A stretch of DNA of 45,815 nt, taken from the NCBI GenBank assembly GCA_003133125.1, contig PKZO01000065.1, positions 24,286-70,100 on the forward strand, given 5' to 3'. Source of the DNA: Acidimicrobiaceae bacterium. GTDB taxonomy: Bacteria > Actinomycetota > Acidimicrobiia > Acidimicrobiales > RAAP-2. Below, piece after piece: positions 1-9,356 of the stretch (the stretch's first letter is position 1; each line of letters opens with the position of its first letter). The notes beneath the pieces were generated by a model. The model did no database searches, was not told where the DNA came from, and worked only from the letters and a program-made list of their open reading frames with translations. The translations under genes were made by a program, and so were the position numbers.

Positions 1-459
1 GATCTCATGGTCGTCACGTATCGAGGCATGTCGATTCGATTCAACGAGAGTGAAGTCCGCGAGGTCGGACGCGACTCGACGGGTGTTCGCGGTATCAAGT
101 TGAAGGACGACGACAAGGCGATCTCCCTTGACGTCGTACGAGGTGACGCGGACCTGTTTCTCGTCACCGACACGGGTTTCGGCAAGCGGGTAAAGACCGA
201 CCGATTCAATCAGCAGGGACGCGGCGGTCAGGGCGTGCGGGCCATCAGGCTGACCGCGGCCCGAGGTTTCGTGGTGGCGGCTTTCATGGCGGCGCTCGAC
301 GACGAGGTACTTCTCGCGTCAAGCGGCGGCGTCCTCATTCGCACGCCCGTGCGTGAGGTCTCCTCCCAGGGTCGTGACGCCACTGGCGTACGGGTTATGA
401 ACCTCGACGAGGGACATTCTGTGGCGACGGCCGCAGTGGTGCCCGCCGAAGACGACTAG
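1..459 (+). CDS. gyrA: DNA gyrase subunit A, C-terminal beta-pinwheel fragment (5' truncated by window edge)
   Basis: Frame open from base 1; repeated pinwheel-type blades (VREVGRDSTGVRGIKL, GRGGQGVRAIRL, VREVSSQGRDATGVRVMNL) and acidic tail. Confidence 0.88.
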   Translation, partial: DLMVVTYRGMSIRFNESEVREVGRDSTGVRGIKLKDDDKAISLDVVRGDADLFLVTDTGFGKRVKTDRFNQQGRGGQGVRAIRLTAARGFVVAAFMAALDDEVLLASSGGVLIRTPVREVSSQGRDATGVRVMNLDEGHSVATAAVVPAEDD

Positions 460-1106
460 ACCGTCACCCGGCGCGTCCAGGCTCGCGTGAGAGCGTTGAG
501 TATGTGTTCCGCTCCCTGAGCGCCGACCACCATGAATTTCCCATCGATCAGCAGCGAGGGCACCCCGGTGATACCCAACTCCATGGCCTCGGCCTCGTCA
601 CTTCGAACTTCGCCGGTGTAGAGATCGCTCGACCAGAGTGATGCCACATCCTCGACTCCAATTTCGTTCGCCAGGCTGGCCAGTATCTGATGATCACTGA
701 CCAGTAAGCCATCGCTGAAGTAAGCCCGGAAGAGTCGCTCGCTCATGGCCGCACTCTTGCCCTGACTGGAGGCGAGCGCGATCAAACGGTGTGCGTCAAA
801 GGTGTTGGTCGGTCGAGCGTCCTTCATCGACCACGTCAGGCCTAGTGCGCTGGCTTCGCCCTCGAGTCGGTCGTTGAGCGCCCGAGCACGTTCTACGGGC
901 ATTGAGTACTTCGTGGCTAACAGCTCGGGGAGCGACAGGTGGTAATCGCGTGGCGCCGAAGGATCGAGTTCGAAAGCTCGGTGGCGAACGACGACGTGCT
1001 CGCGGTGTTCAAAACGCTCGAGAGCGTTCGCGAGTTGACGCGTTCCTAGGTAACAGAAGGGGCAGACGACGTCACTCCAGGCGTCAATAAATAAGTAGTC
1101 GCTCAT
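456..1106 (-). CDS. DsbA/FrnE family oxidoreductase
   Basis: 216 aa; thioredoxin-like start with VVCPFCYLG motif and cis-Pro region GITGVPSLLIDGKFMVVGAQ typical of FrnE/DsbA family. Confidence 0.88.
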   Translation of the reverse strand: MSDYLFIDAWSDVVCPFCYLGTRQLANALERFEHREHVVVRHRAFELDPSAPRDYHLSLPELLATKYSMPVERARALNDRLEGEASALGLTWSMKDARPTNTFDAHRLIALASSQGKSAAMSERLFRAYFSDGLLVSDHQILASLANEIGVEDVASLWSSDLYTGEVRSDEAEAMELGITGVPSLLIDGKFMVVGAQGAEHILNALTRAWTRRVTV

Positions 1107-1150
1107 GTGTCAATCTTTCCATACGAACGACGGTAAGGCAGAATGTTGCG

Positions 1151-2449
1151 ATGTCCGCGCGCGAATTGAGTGTCAAAGATGCCATGGCGTTGGTGCGAGC
1201 CGTCGACACCCTTGGACTCGGTCTGGTGACGTCGACTCCGGTTGGCCTGTTGAAGGAACTTTCAAAGCGAAGCGACTGGGAGGATCTCACCATAAGTGGA
1301 GGACTGATCCTTGGGGTCTTTGACGTCTTCATGCATCCCAACGTTCACTATCGTTCGAGTTTCTACGGTGGAGGTGAGCGCCACTATCAGTCCAAGGGAG
1401 CGGACATACAATTCGTTCCGTCTTTCTTCCGCCACTACGGTCTGTTGATTCAGCATCTGGCACCACGGGTCATGATGATGCAAGGCGCGATGCCCGACGC
1501 GAACGCAAACGTCAGTCTTTCGCTCTATAACGGTGCGCACCTCGCTGAATTCCTCGCCGCCGGACGCGACCCGGACCGTGTGCTGATTGTGGAGTGTTCG
1601 CCGCATTTTCCAAGGACGCTCGCCGTCGAGGGATTCGTCAACGAGATCTCGCTCGAGGACATCGACGTGATCGTCTACAGCGATGAGCACCCTACGGTGC
1701 TCGGCAAGGATGTGAGCTCCCCCGAGGACTTGGCGATTGCGGAGTATGCCGCGTCGTTTGTCGAGGACGGTTGCACACTGCAAACGGGGATCGGAGCGGT
1801 GCCGAATCTCGTCGCCCAAGCACTGGTCAAGCGTGATGGTGGCGACTACGGCGTGCACTCTGAAATGTTCACCGATGGGCTCTACCAATTGTGCGCATCG
1901 GGAAAGGTCACTAACGCCCGCAAGTCAATTCATCGAGGCGTCTCAGTGATCACCTTCGGGCTCGGTTCCCAGGAGATGTATGACTTTCTCGATGAGAACG
2001 AGAAAGTGCGGTTCGCACCGGTCAGTTACGTAAATGATCCATCCGTCATTGCGAAGAACCATCGAATGGTGTCGATCAACTCCGCGCTCGAGGTGGACCT
2101 ACAGGGCCAGATCATTGCCGACACCATCGGGGCTCGTCAGTACTCGGGTGTCGGCGGTCATATGGACTTCGTCGAAGGGACGAGTCTGTCGCTGGAGCAC
2201 ACATCGCTGATCTGCCTCCAATCGACCGCCGTGGTCAACGGTGTTCTCAAGAGCCGTATCATTAGTGACATGTCTTCCCATTCCGTTGTCACGACGCCAC
2301 GCCACTTGACTGGGGTTATCGTGACCGAACACGGATTCGCCGACCTGCGGGGTCTCAGCGTGAAGGAGAGGGCTCACGCCATGGTTTCCATTGCTCATCC
2401 TCAGTTTCGAGACGAGTTAACTGACGCCGCTGAACTACTGGGTCGATAA
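1151..2449 (+). CDS. acetyl-CoA hydrolase/CoA-transferase family protein
   Basis: 432 aa; TGIGAVPNLVAQAL, HSEMFTDGLYQL, GVGGHMDFVEG and VVTEHGFADLRGLSVKERA motifs of the acetyl-CoA hydrolase/4-hydroxybutyrate CoA-transferase family. Confidence 0.88.
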   Translation: MSARELSVKDAMALVRAVDTLGLGLVTSTPVGLLKELSKRSDWEDLTISGGLILGVFDVFMHPNVHYRSSFYGGGERHYQSKGADIQFVPSFFRHYGLLIQHLAPRVMMMQGAMPDANANVSLSLYNGAHLAEFLAAGRDPDRVLIVECSPHFPRTLAVEGFVNEISLEDIDVIVYSDEHPTVLGKDVSSPEDLAIAEYAASFVEDGCTLQTGIGAVPNLVAQALVKRDGGDYGVHSEMFTDGLYQLCASGKVTNARKSIHRGVSVITFGLGSQEMYDFLDENEKVRFAPVSYVNDPSVIAKNHRMVSINSALEVDLQGQIIADTIGARQYSGVGGHMDFVEGTSLSLEHTSLICLQSTAVVNGVLKSRIISDMSSHSVVTTPRHLTGVIVTEHGFADLRGLSVKERAHAMVSIAHPQFRDELTDAAELLGR

Positions 2450-4048
2450 ATGCTCATAGTTCGAGATTTGGGGATTGAGATCGGCGCGCGCCGTATTCTC
2501 GAGCCGGTCTCCTTCACGGTAGGTAACGGCGAGAAGGTTGGATTGGTTGGTCGAAACGGCGCGGGGAAATCAACGTTGCTCGCGGTGCTCTTAGGCGGGA
2601 CGCCCGAGCACTTACGCATCACGGGCACGGTACAGCACCAGGGCACCTTGAGCCACCTACCCCAAGAGCCGGTGTCGGGCGGGCTTGGGGTCGAGCCTAT
2701 TGGCTTGTCCCACGTCCTCTCGGCGCGCGGACTCGACGTCCTGGATGCCGACATGCAGCACGCGCGTCACGAGCTCGCCGCCCAACCCACCGAAGAGACC
2801 ATCGAGCGTTTCACGCGACTCGAGGAGACCTTCCGAGAGCGCGGCGGCTACGAGGCCGAGTCCGAGGTTGCTCGTCTGGCCGCGGGCCTTGGTCTCGCCG
2901 AGGACTTGCTGCTCGAAGACCTCGATTCGCTTTCGGGGGGCCAGCGGCGTCGCATTGATCTGATGCGCGTTCTTTATGAGCAACCCGAGACCATGGTCTT
3001 GGACGAACCTACAAACCACCTGGACCGTGCCGCGAAACGCTGGCTGTTCGACGAACTCGAGAAGTTCCGCGGGACGGTTCTTGTTATCAGCCACGACTTA
3101 CCGCTTTTGGACAAATCCATTGACCGCGTCCTCGCGTTGCGTGAAGGACAACTGCGCGAGTACAAAGGCAACTACACCAAATACCTCGAGCAGGAGGAGA
3201 CGCGACGTCTGAGCGAGGAGAAACTGGCCGCTCACCAAGACGAGCAGATCGGTCGCATGAAGACTTTGGCGGATTCCATGCGTGGCCAGACCGAGTCGCG
3301 TGCGCGCCTCGCCAAAGTGCTCGACCGTAAGGTCGAGAAGTTGGTGGACAGTCGCGTCGTGGTGACCAAGAAGGAAAAGAAGGTCACCTTCAAGCTGCCG
3401 GTACCCCCTCGAAGTGGCGATGTGCCCATGACCGTAGAACACGTGGCGGTTCGCTACGGGACTCAGGTCGTACTGAAGGACGTCAACTTCATCACTCGAA
3501 GAGGCGACCGGATCGTCATCGTGGGAAAGAACGGCGCTGGCAAGTCGTCCCTGCTTCGCTGCCTCGCGGGAACCCAGACTGCTCAGACGGGTGATGTCAG
3601 ATTCGGCGCCAACGTGAAGGTCGGCTACTTCGCCCAGGAACATGAGCAGCTCGACTTCTCTCGAACCGTCCTCGATCACCTGGAGAACGCGACGGTCCAG
3701 ACTGAAGTGCAGCGCAGATCGTTGCTGGGAGCCTTCGGACTGAAGGGCTCGGCGGCCCATCAATTACCGGGTACGTTGTCGGGTGGCGAGCGGGCGAAAC
3801 TCGCTATTGCGATCCTCGCCGCGTCAGACGCCAACCTCCTCCTGCTCGACGAGCCAACCAACAACCTCGATCCCGCGAGCGTGGTAGCCCTGGGCGTGAT
3901 GATGCACCAGTGGAAGGGCACGATCGTGGCGGTGAGTCACGAGCGCCAGTTTGTCGAGATGCTCAAACCAACCCATGCGGTCTTACTGCCCGAGGAGTAC
4001 TTCGACTTGTGGCGAGACGACTACATGGATTTGATCGAGCGGCGCTAG
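2450..4048 (+). CDS. ABC-F family ATP-binding protein (duplicated ATPase)
   Basis: 532 aa; two Walker A (GRNGAGKST, GKNGAGKSS), two signature motifs (LSGGQRRR, LSGGERAK), two Walker B (LDEPTNHLD, LDEPTNNLD), no TM domain. Confidence 0.93.
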   Translation: MLIVRDLGIEIGARRILEPVSFTVGNGEKVGLVGRNGAGKSTLLAVLLGGTPEHLRITGTVQHQGTLSHLPQEPVSGGLGVEPIGLSHVLSARGLDVLDADMQHARHELAAQPTEETIERFTRLEETFRERGGYEAESEVARLAAGLGLAEDLLLEDLDSLSGGQRRRIDLMRVLYEQPETMVLDEPTNHLDRAAKRWLFDELEKFRGTVLVISHDLPLLDKSIDRVLALREGQLREYKGNYTKYLEQEETRRLSEEKLAAHQDEQIGRMKTLADSMRGQTESRARLAKVLDRKVEKLVDSRVVVTKKEKKVTFKLPVPPRSGDVPMTVEHVAVRYGTQVVLKDVNFITRRGDRIVIVGKNGAGKSSLLRCLAGTQTAQTGDVRFGANVKVGYFAQEHEQLDFSRTVLDHLENATVQTEVQRRSLLGAFGLKGSAAHQLPGTLSGGERAKLAIAILAASDANLLLLDEPTNNLDPASVVALGVMMHQWKGTIVAVSHERQFVEMLKPTHAVLLPEEYFDLWRDDYMDLIERR

Positions 4049-4539
4049 GGCGTTTTCTGAGTTGAAGTGCCTCGTGCCTCTTCGTGCTCACTGCTTCGGG
4101 TTTCAGTGAACAGGTGACGCAACACTCGTAACACTCGAGCGGCGCTTTCTAGGTCACGTTCGCTCACGTCGTCGTGTAATTCGGCGTTCATAGCGGCGAT
4201 GACATTCTGAATTGCGCGGGCGTAGTTGCCGCCCCGTTTCGTCAGCACGACATTTGACTTTCGTGCGTCGGCGGGGTCAGGAGCAATGCGGGCGTAGCCT
4301 CGCTCGACCAGTGTGTCGATGATCTTTCGCGCCCCTTGGCGGGTCATGGCAAGTTCGCCGCCAAGCGTCCCAAGGGATGAGGGCGATCGATGCAGTCGAC
4401 GAAGTACGAACGCGTCGCTCCGTCGATACTCAGCGAATCCCTTCTGCTCGAGACGCGCGGCCGTCTCGCGGATCCACGCGAGCCGAGCGAGGGCGAGCGA
4501 GTCTCCAAAACCTAGGACTTCGTCGCTCACTTCACTCAC
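4045..4539 (-). CDS. MarR family transcriptional regulator
   Basis: 164 aa; winged-helix pattern SLGTLGGELAMTRQGARKIIDTLVERGYARIAPDPADARKSNVVLTKRG. Confidence 0.85.
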   Translation of the reverse strand: MSEVSDEVLGFGDSLALARLAWIRETAARLEQKGFAEYRRSDAFVLRRLHRSPSSLGTLGGELAMTRQGARKIIDTLVERGYARIAPDPADARKSNVVLTKRGGNYARAIQNVIAAMNAELHDDVSERDLESAARVLRVLRHLFTETRSSEHEEARGTSTQKTP

Positions 4540-4559
4540 GAACGAATCCTAACATATAT

Positions 4560-4572
4560 GCAACTAGGTTGC
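4560..4572. promoter_or_regulatory. candidate MarR-type operator (GCAAC-TAG-GTTGC inverted repeat)
   Basis: Perfect 5-bp inverted repeat with 3-bp spacer, 21 bp upstream of the MarR start and in the divergent intergenic region with the 4616 esterase gene. Confidence 0.45.
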
Positions 4573-4615
4573 CTAAGTGCTAGCCTGATGTGGTTACGAC
4601 GTCAAGGGGGACACC

Positions 4616-5611
4616 ATGGGGGCGATCGCACTTAGCAAGAACCGATTCTTGGTCAGTTGGATCGCGGGGGTCGTCCTCGCCTCGCTGATCGGCTTCGCAG
4701 CTCTGACGACGAGCGTGCCGGCCTCAGGGGCCGTTTCGACGAGCACTTCGAGTGCCGGGTGTGGTTTGTCTAGTGCGCGCAACGCCACTCTGTCACTCAA
4801 GGTGGACGGGTTCTTGCGAACGGTTGTCGTCCATAGACCCAAGAGCTCGGACTCGACGTCGCTACCGTTGGTTCTCAATTTGCACGGCAGTGGCAGTACC
4901 GCTGTCGAACAAGAGGGGTTCACCGACATGGATGCCACCGCCAACTCTGACGAGTTCATCGTCGCCTATCCTCAAGCGCTCATCCCCGACGGTACCGGCT
5001 TCGATTGGAATGTTCCTAACGAGCCGCTCATTGGTGGGGGCGCGGTCCCCGCCAAATCGGCCAACGATGTGAAGTTCCTCACTGAGTTGGTGAAGATCCT
5101 CGAGAGTCGTTACTGCGTGAATCCCGAGCGCGTTTACGCGACGGGTTTCTCGGGTGGCTCTCGCATGGTGAGCCAACTCGCGTGCGCGGATTCGACGACG
5201 TTCGCTGCCGTAGCACCCGTGAGTGGCCTTCGTCGACCTTTGCCGTGCGCGACGAAGCGGGCCGTGCCAGTGATCTCGTTTCATGGTTCGGCGGATCCGG
5301 TGGATCCATTCGCCGGCCACGGTCAGAAGTACTGGTCCTATTCGGTGCCCGTTGCGGCGAAGGACTGGTCGTCACAAGACGGATGTCAGAGCGTAAAGAC
5401 TTCATCACCGCTCAAGAATGTCAAACTCACCGTGTACAGCGCTTGCGCGAATGGGGCGAAGGTCGAACTGTACGAAATCACTGGTGAGGGGCACGAGTGG
5501 CCCGGAGGCCCGACGCTTCCTGGAGCGTTCACCTCGGTGCTCGGTCCCCAATCGACGGCGATGAACGCGGACGCCACAATGTGGTCTTTCTTCATTAACT
5601 ACGAGCTTTAG
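4616..5611 (+). CDS. secreted polyhydroxybutyrate depolymerase/LpqC-like esterase
   Basis: 331 aa; N-terminal signal/TM; LPLVLNLHGSGS, YATGFSGGSRMVSQLAC (GxSxG nucleophile elbow), GHEWPGG catalytic His context. Confidence 0.8.
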   Translation: MGAIALSKNRFLVSWIAGVVLASLIGFAALTTSVPASGAVSTSTSSAGCGLSSARNATLSLKVDGFLRTVVVHRPKSSDSTSLPLVLNLHGSGSTAVEQEGFTDMDATANSDEFIVAYPQALIPDGTGFDWNVPNEPLIGGGAVPAKSANDVKFLTELVKILESRYCVNPERVYATGFSGGSRMVSQLACADSTTFAAVAPVSGLRRPLPCATKRAVPVISFHGSADPVDPFAGHGQKYWSYSVPVAAKDWSSQDGCQSVKTSSPLKNVKLTVYSACANGAKVELYEITGEGHEWPGGPTLPGAFTSVLGPQSTAMNADATMWSFFINYEL

Positions 5612-5660
5612 CGCCTCGGAGGTTCCTTGGACGTCCGTCTCGCCTCGTGGTCGTCCGTTG

Positions 5661-6719
5661 TCAACTTGGCGATGACCCGGGACGTTTCCTTCCCCTCGAG
5701 GGGGGCTTTTTGACGTCATTGAGGTCGCGTCGATTCTGCTGATGGGTGAGTTCGGCGCTGACGAGCTTCCAATTCTCGTAGCGTTCGGACGAGAGGTCGC
5801 CGCCGACCACCGCAGCCTCGACTGCGCAACCCAAGTCGCCGTCGTGGCGGCAGTCACGGAATCGGCATTGCTCGGCGAGTGCGCTGATGTCCGCGAACGT
5901 CTCATCGATACCTTCTTGTCCAACGAGTAGATCGACGAGGCGTATGCCGGGTATGTCGAGCAGCACCCCGCCGCTCGAAAGTCGGTAGAGGCGTCGCGTG
6001 GTGGTGGCGTGGCGGCCCTCGCCACTGCGCGAAACCGTTCTGGTCAATTCATCACTGCCTTCAAGCGCGTTGAGCAGAGACGTCTTTCCAGCCCCGGAGG
6101 GTCCCAGCATGACCGCGGTGACACCTTCGTGCAATTGACCTCGAAGACGCTCGATGCCCTCACCGCTGAGCGAGCTGGTGGTGAGTATCTCGACGCCCGG
6201 GACCACCAATGTAGTTTCGAGGACTACTTCGTCGGCGTTTTGCGACTGGTCTGACTTGGTGAGAATGACGAACGGGCGTGCGCCACTGTCGTAGGCCATC
6301 ACTGCGAATCGCTCAAGCATTCTAACATTGAGACCCCGATCTATCGCGACCACCAGCAGCACGAGATCCAGATTCGAGGCGAGCACCTGGACATCACGGC
6401 CATTGGGATCAGGACGTCGAAGGGCGCTCCTTCGGGGTAACACTCTCACGATGTGAGTGCCGGTTAGCGCGACCCAGTCACCCGCGACGGGTCGTTCATT
6501 GAGTGTGGCACCGAATGTGCAGAGTGACGCCGTTTCGACGCCGTCCCCAGAGCACCAAATGACTTCGGCGTTAGCTCCGTGGACGATACTCACCCGCCCG
6601 AGGTTCTGTCCGCCCTCTACCAAAAGAAACTCGTTCTTTGTTCGGCCCAGGGACTGGTAGACCTGGTCGCACGCCGAAGGCTCCACTCCGTGGTCGCCCT
6701 GGCCTGATGAGCTCTGCAC
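5661..6719 (-). CDS. rsgA: ribosome small subunit-dependent GTPase A
   Basis: 352 aa; circularly permuted GTPase with GPSGAGKTSLLNAL, TTTRRLYRL, DIPGIR and C-terminal zinc motif CRFRDCRHDGDLGC. Confidence 0.9.
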   Translation of the reverse strand: MQSSSGQGDHGVEPSACDQVYQSLGRTKNEFLLVEGGQNLGRVSIVHGANAEVIWCSGDGVETASLCTFGATLNERPVAGDWVALTGTHIVRVLPRRSALRRPDPNGRDVQVLASNLDLVLLVVAIDRGLNVRMLERFAVMAYDSGARPFVILTKSDQSQNADEVVLETTLVVPGVEILTTSSLSGEGIERLRGQLHEGVTAVMLGPSGAGKTSLLNALEGSDELTRTVSRSGEGRHATTTRRLYRLSSGGVLLDIPGIRLVDLLVGQEGIDETFADISALAEQCRFRDCRHDGDLGCAVEAAVVGGDLSSERYENWKLVSAELTHQQNRRDLNDVKKPPSRGRKRPGSSPS

Positions 6720-7189
6720 TGTTTGACAGTATCGCTTGAAGGTCTGCGCCTCGTCAAAGGCTGGGATTTGAGTTCGACGAAGTCGTGTGCATTCTTTGGT
6801 AGACGGGTTCTAAGACGAAGGTAGTTGACGAATTTGCGAAAGGACAACGGGGCTTGCATGAGTCTTTGGTCGATATCGGTCCCTTTCAGGTGTTCACTTG
6901 GGTGGTTCAAAATGCAGTTTTAGACGCGAGGGTCACGTAAATCTGTTCCGCTTCGGTCAGTGAGAAAACTGAGAAGACAGCGCTCATCGAACCTCATCCG
7001 CCTAACTCCGTAGGATTGGTCAGAAATTCGGTAGGAGATGTCAGTGGTGGATGAACTAAGGATGACACGTGGCTATAGGCGTGCGCTCAGTGACGACCGC
7101 GCCATTGAACGGGCGTCGGATTTTGCCACGACGTCAGACGGTTTGTCAGTCCTCCCTATCGGCACTTTGATTATTGGCGAAACAAGTAC

Positions 7190-9031
7190 GTGAGTACGCT
7201 GGCGTCAGCATCTCATGAGTCGTTGGGTGACGACTTGGTCGAGACGCCGCAGTTTCACCGTCGAAGGCAACTTCTACTCGAAGTACTTGGCGTCTTCGTT
7301 TCGGTAGCCACCTTTCTTGCTTCACAATTCTCAATGCTGGTTCGCCACGGATGGAGCCTTGGAAGTTTTCGGGCGTACGCTTCCTTCGATCAGTTGGCGA
7401 ACTTTGCCATGGTCGTTAACGGAGCGCACGGGGATTCTGCGTCGGTGGAACCATTCACCGAGACCGGTTCGATGGTTGATCCACATCTGTACTTCAACTT
7501 GCTCGGACGATTCGCTCACCTATTCGATGTTTCATCGGCAGTCGTCTACAACATCGCGGGCGTCGGCTTACAGGTCGTGCTTGTGGTTGGGCTGTCCATA
7601 GGCTTTGTGCTGATCACTCGCAAGTGGTGGACGGCGTATCTAGGCGCGCTTCCCTTCCTTCTGGGCACGCTCTCTTCGGTTTTCAGCGGTAGCTGGGCAA
7701 CCTCGATGCAAAGTCACGCTGTCCTCTGGGGGGCATTTGGCGTTATGTTCGCCATTAACAGCCAGTCCGCCGCGCTGGCACTCGGCGGGCTTCTGCTGAT
7801 GCTGTTACTAGTGTTGGCCTTCAAGCGTTTCAGTCCTCAAACCACCACGCTTCTCGCAGTTGCTGCAGGCGCCGGAATTGGAATGTTAGCCAATGTTGAC
7901 ACGTACGGGTTTTTCTCAGTGCTCTTCTTTGCTCTGTATTGGCTATCAATCTACGGCCTGCTAGTAGAACGCAAGTGGTGGCCCGTCGCCCTCAGCGTTT
8001 TCGGCGCCATAGTCCTGTTTGCGTTCGGTGACAGATTCGCCACGGAGTTCGGCCGTGTAGACGTCTTCGCTTTGGCGCTGGTCCTCGCGCTTCCCGGTAT
8101 CCTGCTCATGGTCGTCCGTTGGCGCTGGCGCATCGTCGCACCACTCCTTGCCCTAGTGGCAGCAGCATCGCCCCAACTCCTAACGTATATTGAGGCGATT
8201 CACGCCAATAGTCCGTTCCTGGTGTTCCGTGGTTCGTCAAGCGAAGGATTAGGGGTCACATCGAGAAGTGGACTGATCGCCGCCGCGCCCCTGCTCATTC
8301 CGCTCCTTGTGATTTTATTGGCCGGCATCAATCGAAAGAAGATCTTGTGGATTGCCTATTCGGCCGGTTCGATCGTTGCGTGGTTCCTGCTCGCTAAGAA
8401 CGACCTATGGGGAGCCAACCAGGAACCATACCAATTCTGGATCGACAGTTTCGCTCTGACCGCCTTCACCATCGTTCCATTCTTTGTAGATGTGGCGCGA
8501 TCGTACTGGCCAATCAGTCAGGATAAGTCTGAGAATCTCCTGACGAAATTGTGTCGCGTCGCCGTACCAGCGGTCCTTTCGATCTCCATCGTCGTGGCGG
8601 CGACGTCCAGTTTTGATTGGTTTGAGTTCTATCGAGCCTCTGAAGGGCAGTCGTTGTCGCTTACGACCCCAATGGACCGCGCGTTGTCGGAAGTGAGTTC
8701 GCACTTGACGAACCACGGGCTGGTGATGACCGATACCTGTATCAATCCCGAATATTACAAAGTCGTGTCGGGTGCACCAGTTGATTTTTACAGTGCAGGC
8801 TTAGCGTGGCCTGCACGAAAAATCTCAATTGACAAAGCAAACGCCGCGATGGCTTCGGGAAAAGTTACTTCCACGGATTTAAGAAACGCGGGAATCGGAT
8901 GGTTGGTGACCATAAGTCATTGCAGCGATCAATGGCCAATAAAGTATTCAACTTTGCTTGTGCCGGTTGCCCGAACCCGCTTTGGTTCTGGACCCGAGGA
9001 CGTCGTTGTTTTGTGGAGATTCAGGACGTAA
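7190..9031 (+). CDS. large polytopic membrane protein, possible GT-C-type glycosyltransferase
   Basis: 613 aa, GTG start; about ten or more hydrophobic segments, lumenal C-terminal tail; context next to a GtrB/ArnC-like GT2. Confidence 0.6.
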   Translation: MSTLASASHESLGDDLVETPQFHRRRQLLLEVLGVFVSVATFLASQFSMLVRHGWSLGSFRAYASFDQLANFAMVVNGAHGDSASVEPFTETGSMVDPHLYFNLLGRFAHLFDVSSAVVYNIAGVGLQVVLVVGLSIGFVLITRKWWTAYLGALPFLLGTLSSVFSGSWATSMQSHAVLWGAFGVMFAINSQSAALALGGLLLMLLLVLAFKRFSPQTTTLLAVAAGAGIGMLANVDTYGFFSVLFFALYWLSIYGLLVERKWWPVALSVFGAIVLFAFGDRFATEFGRVDVFALALVLALPGILLMVVRWRWRIVAPLLALVAAASPQLLTYIEAIHANSPFLVFRGSSSEGLGVTSRSGLIAAAPLLIPLLVILLAGINRKKILWIAYSAGSIVAWFLLAKNDLWGANQEPYQFWIDSFALTAFTIVPFFVDVARSYWPISQDKSENLLTKLCRVAVPAVLSISIVVAATSSFDWFEFYRASEGQSLSLTTPMDRALSEVSSHLTNHGLVMTDTCINPEYYKVVSGAPVDFYSAGLAWPARKISIDKANAAMASGKVTSTDLRNAGIGWLVTISHCSDQWPIKYSTLLVPVARTRFGSGPEDVVVLWRFRT

Positions 9032-9356
9032 TCTCTGGAGTATCGCGAAATAACCGTGCACTTTCTTTTCGTCGAGCAACTTACAGCCCAGCCCGTGATT
9101 TGCTCAATTCCTCGGCCGAGAGCCGATTCATTCCGATTAGTTTCTTTCAGGATCCAACGAAGGGACGCTTCGTCGTCGTGCCGGTTGACTCTCCCTGAGG
9201 ACGAATGCGGTGCTTGAAGGTGCTCGCCTGGGTCTGTCCAGAACCCCCCACTTTTTCTCACTTAGGGTTTCACGGTGATGTGGCATCGGTGGCTCGTTGC
9301 CATAGTCATATCGAAAACCGTTACTAGGAATTTTCAATTGAACTAGCATCCCGGCT

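Noticed and set aside
1262-1888. 208-aa antisense ORF inside the CoA-transferase gene
   Set aside because: High-GC shadow frame; no motif; opposite strand has strong family motifs.
3098-3763. 221-aa antisense ORF inside the ABC-F gene
   Set aside because: Shadow frame of a confidently identified gene.
5690-5710. Short match CGAGGGGGG between rsgA end and tRNA-Leu 3' end as an att pair
   Set aside because: Only about 9-10 bp of G-rich sequence inside a coding region; no integrase gene; chance match likely.
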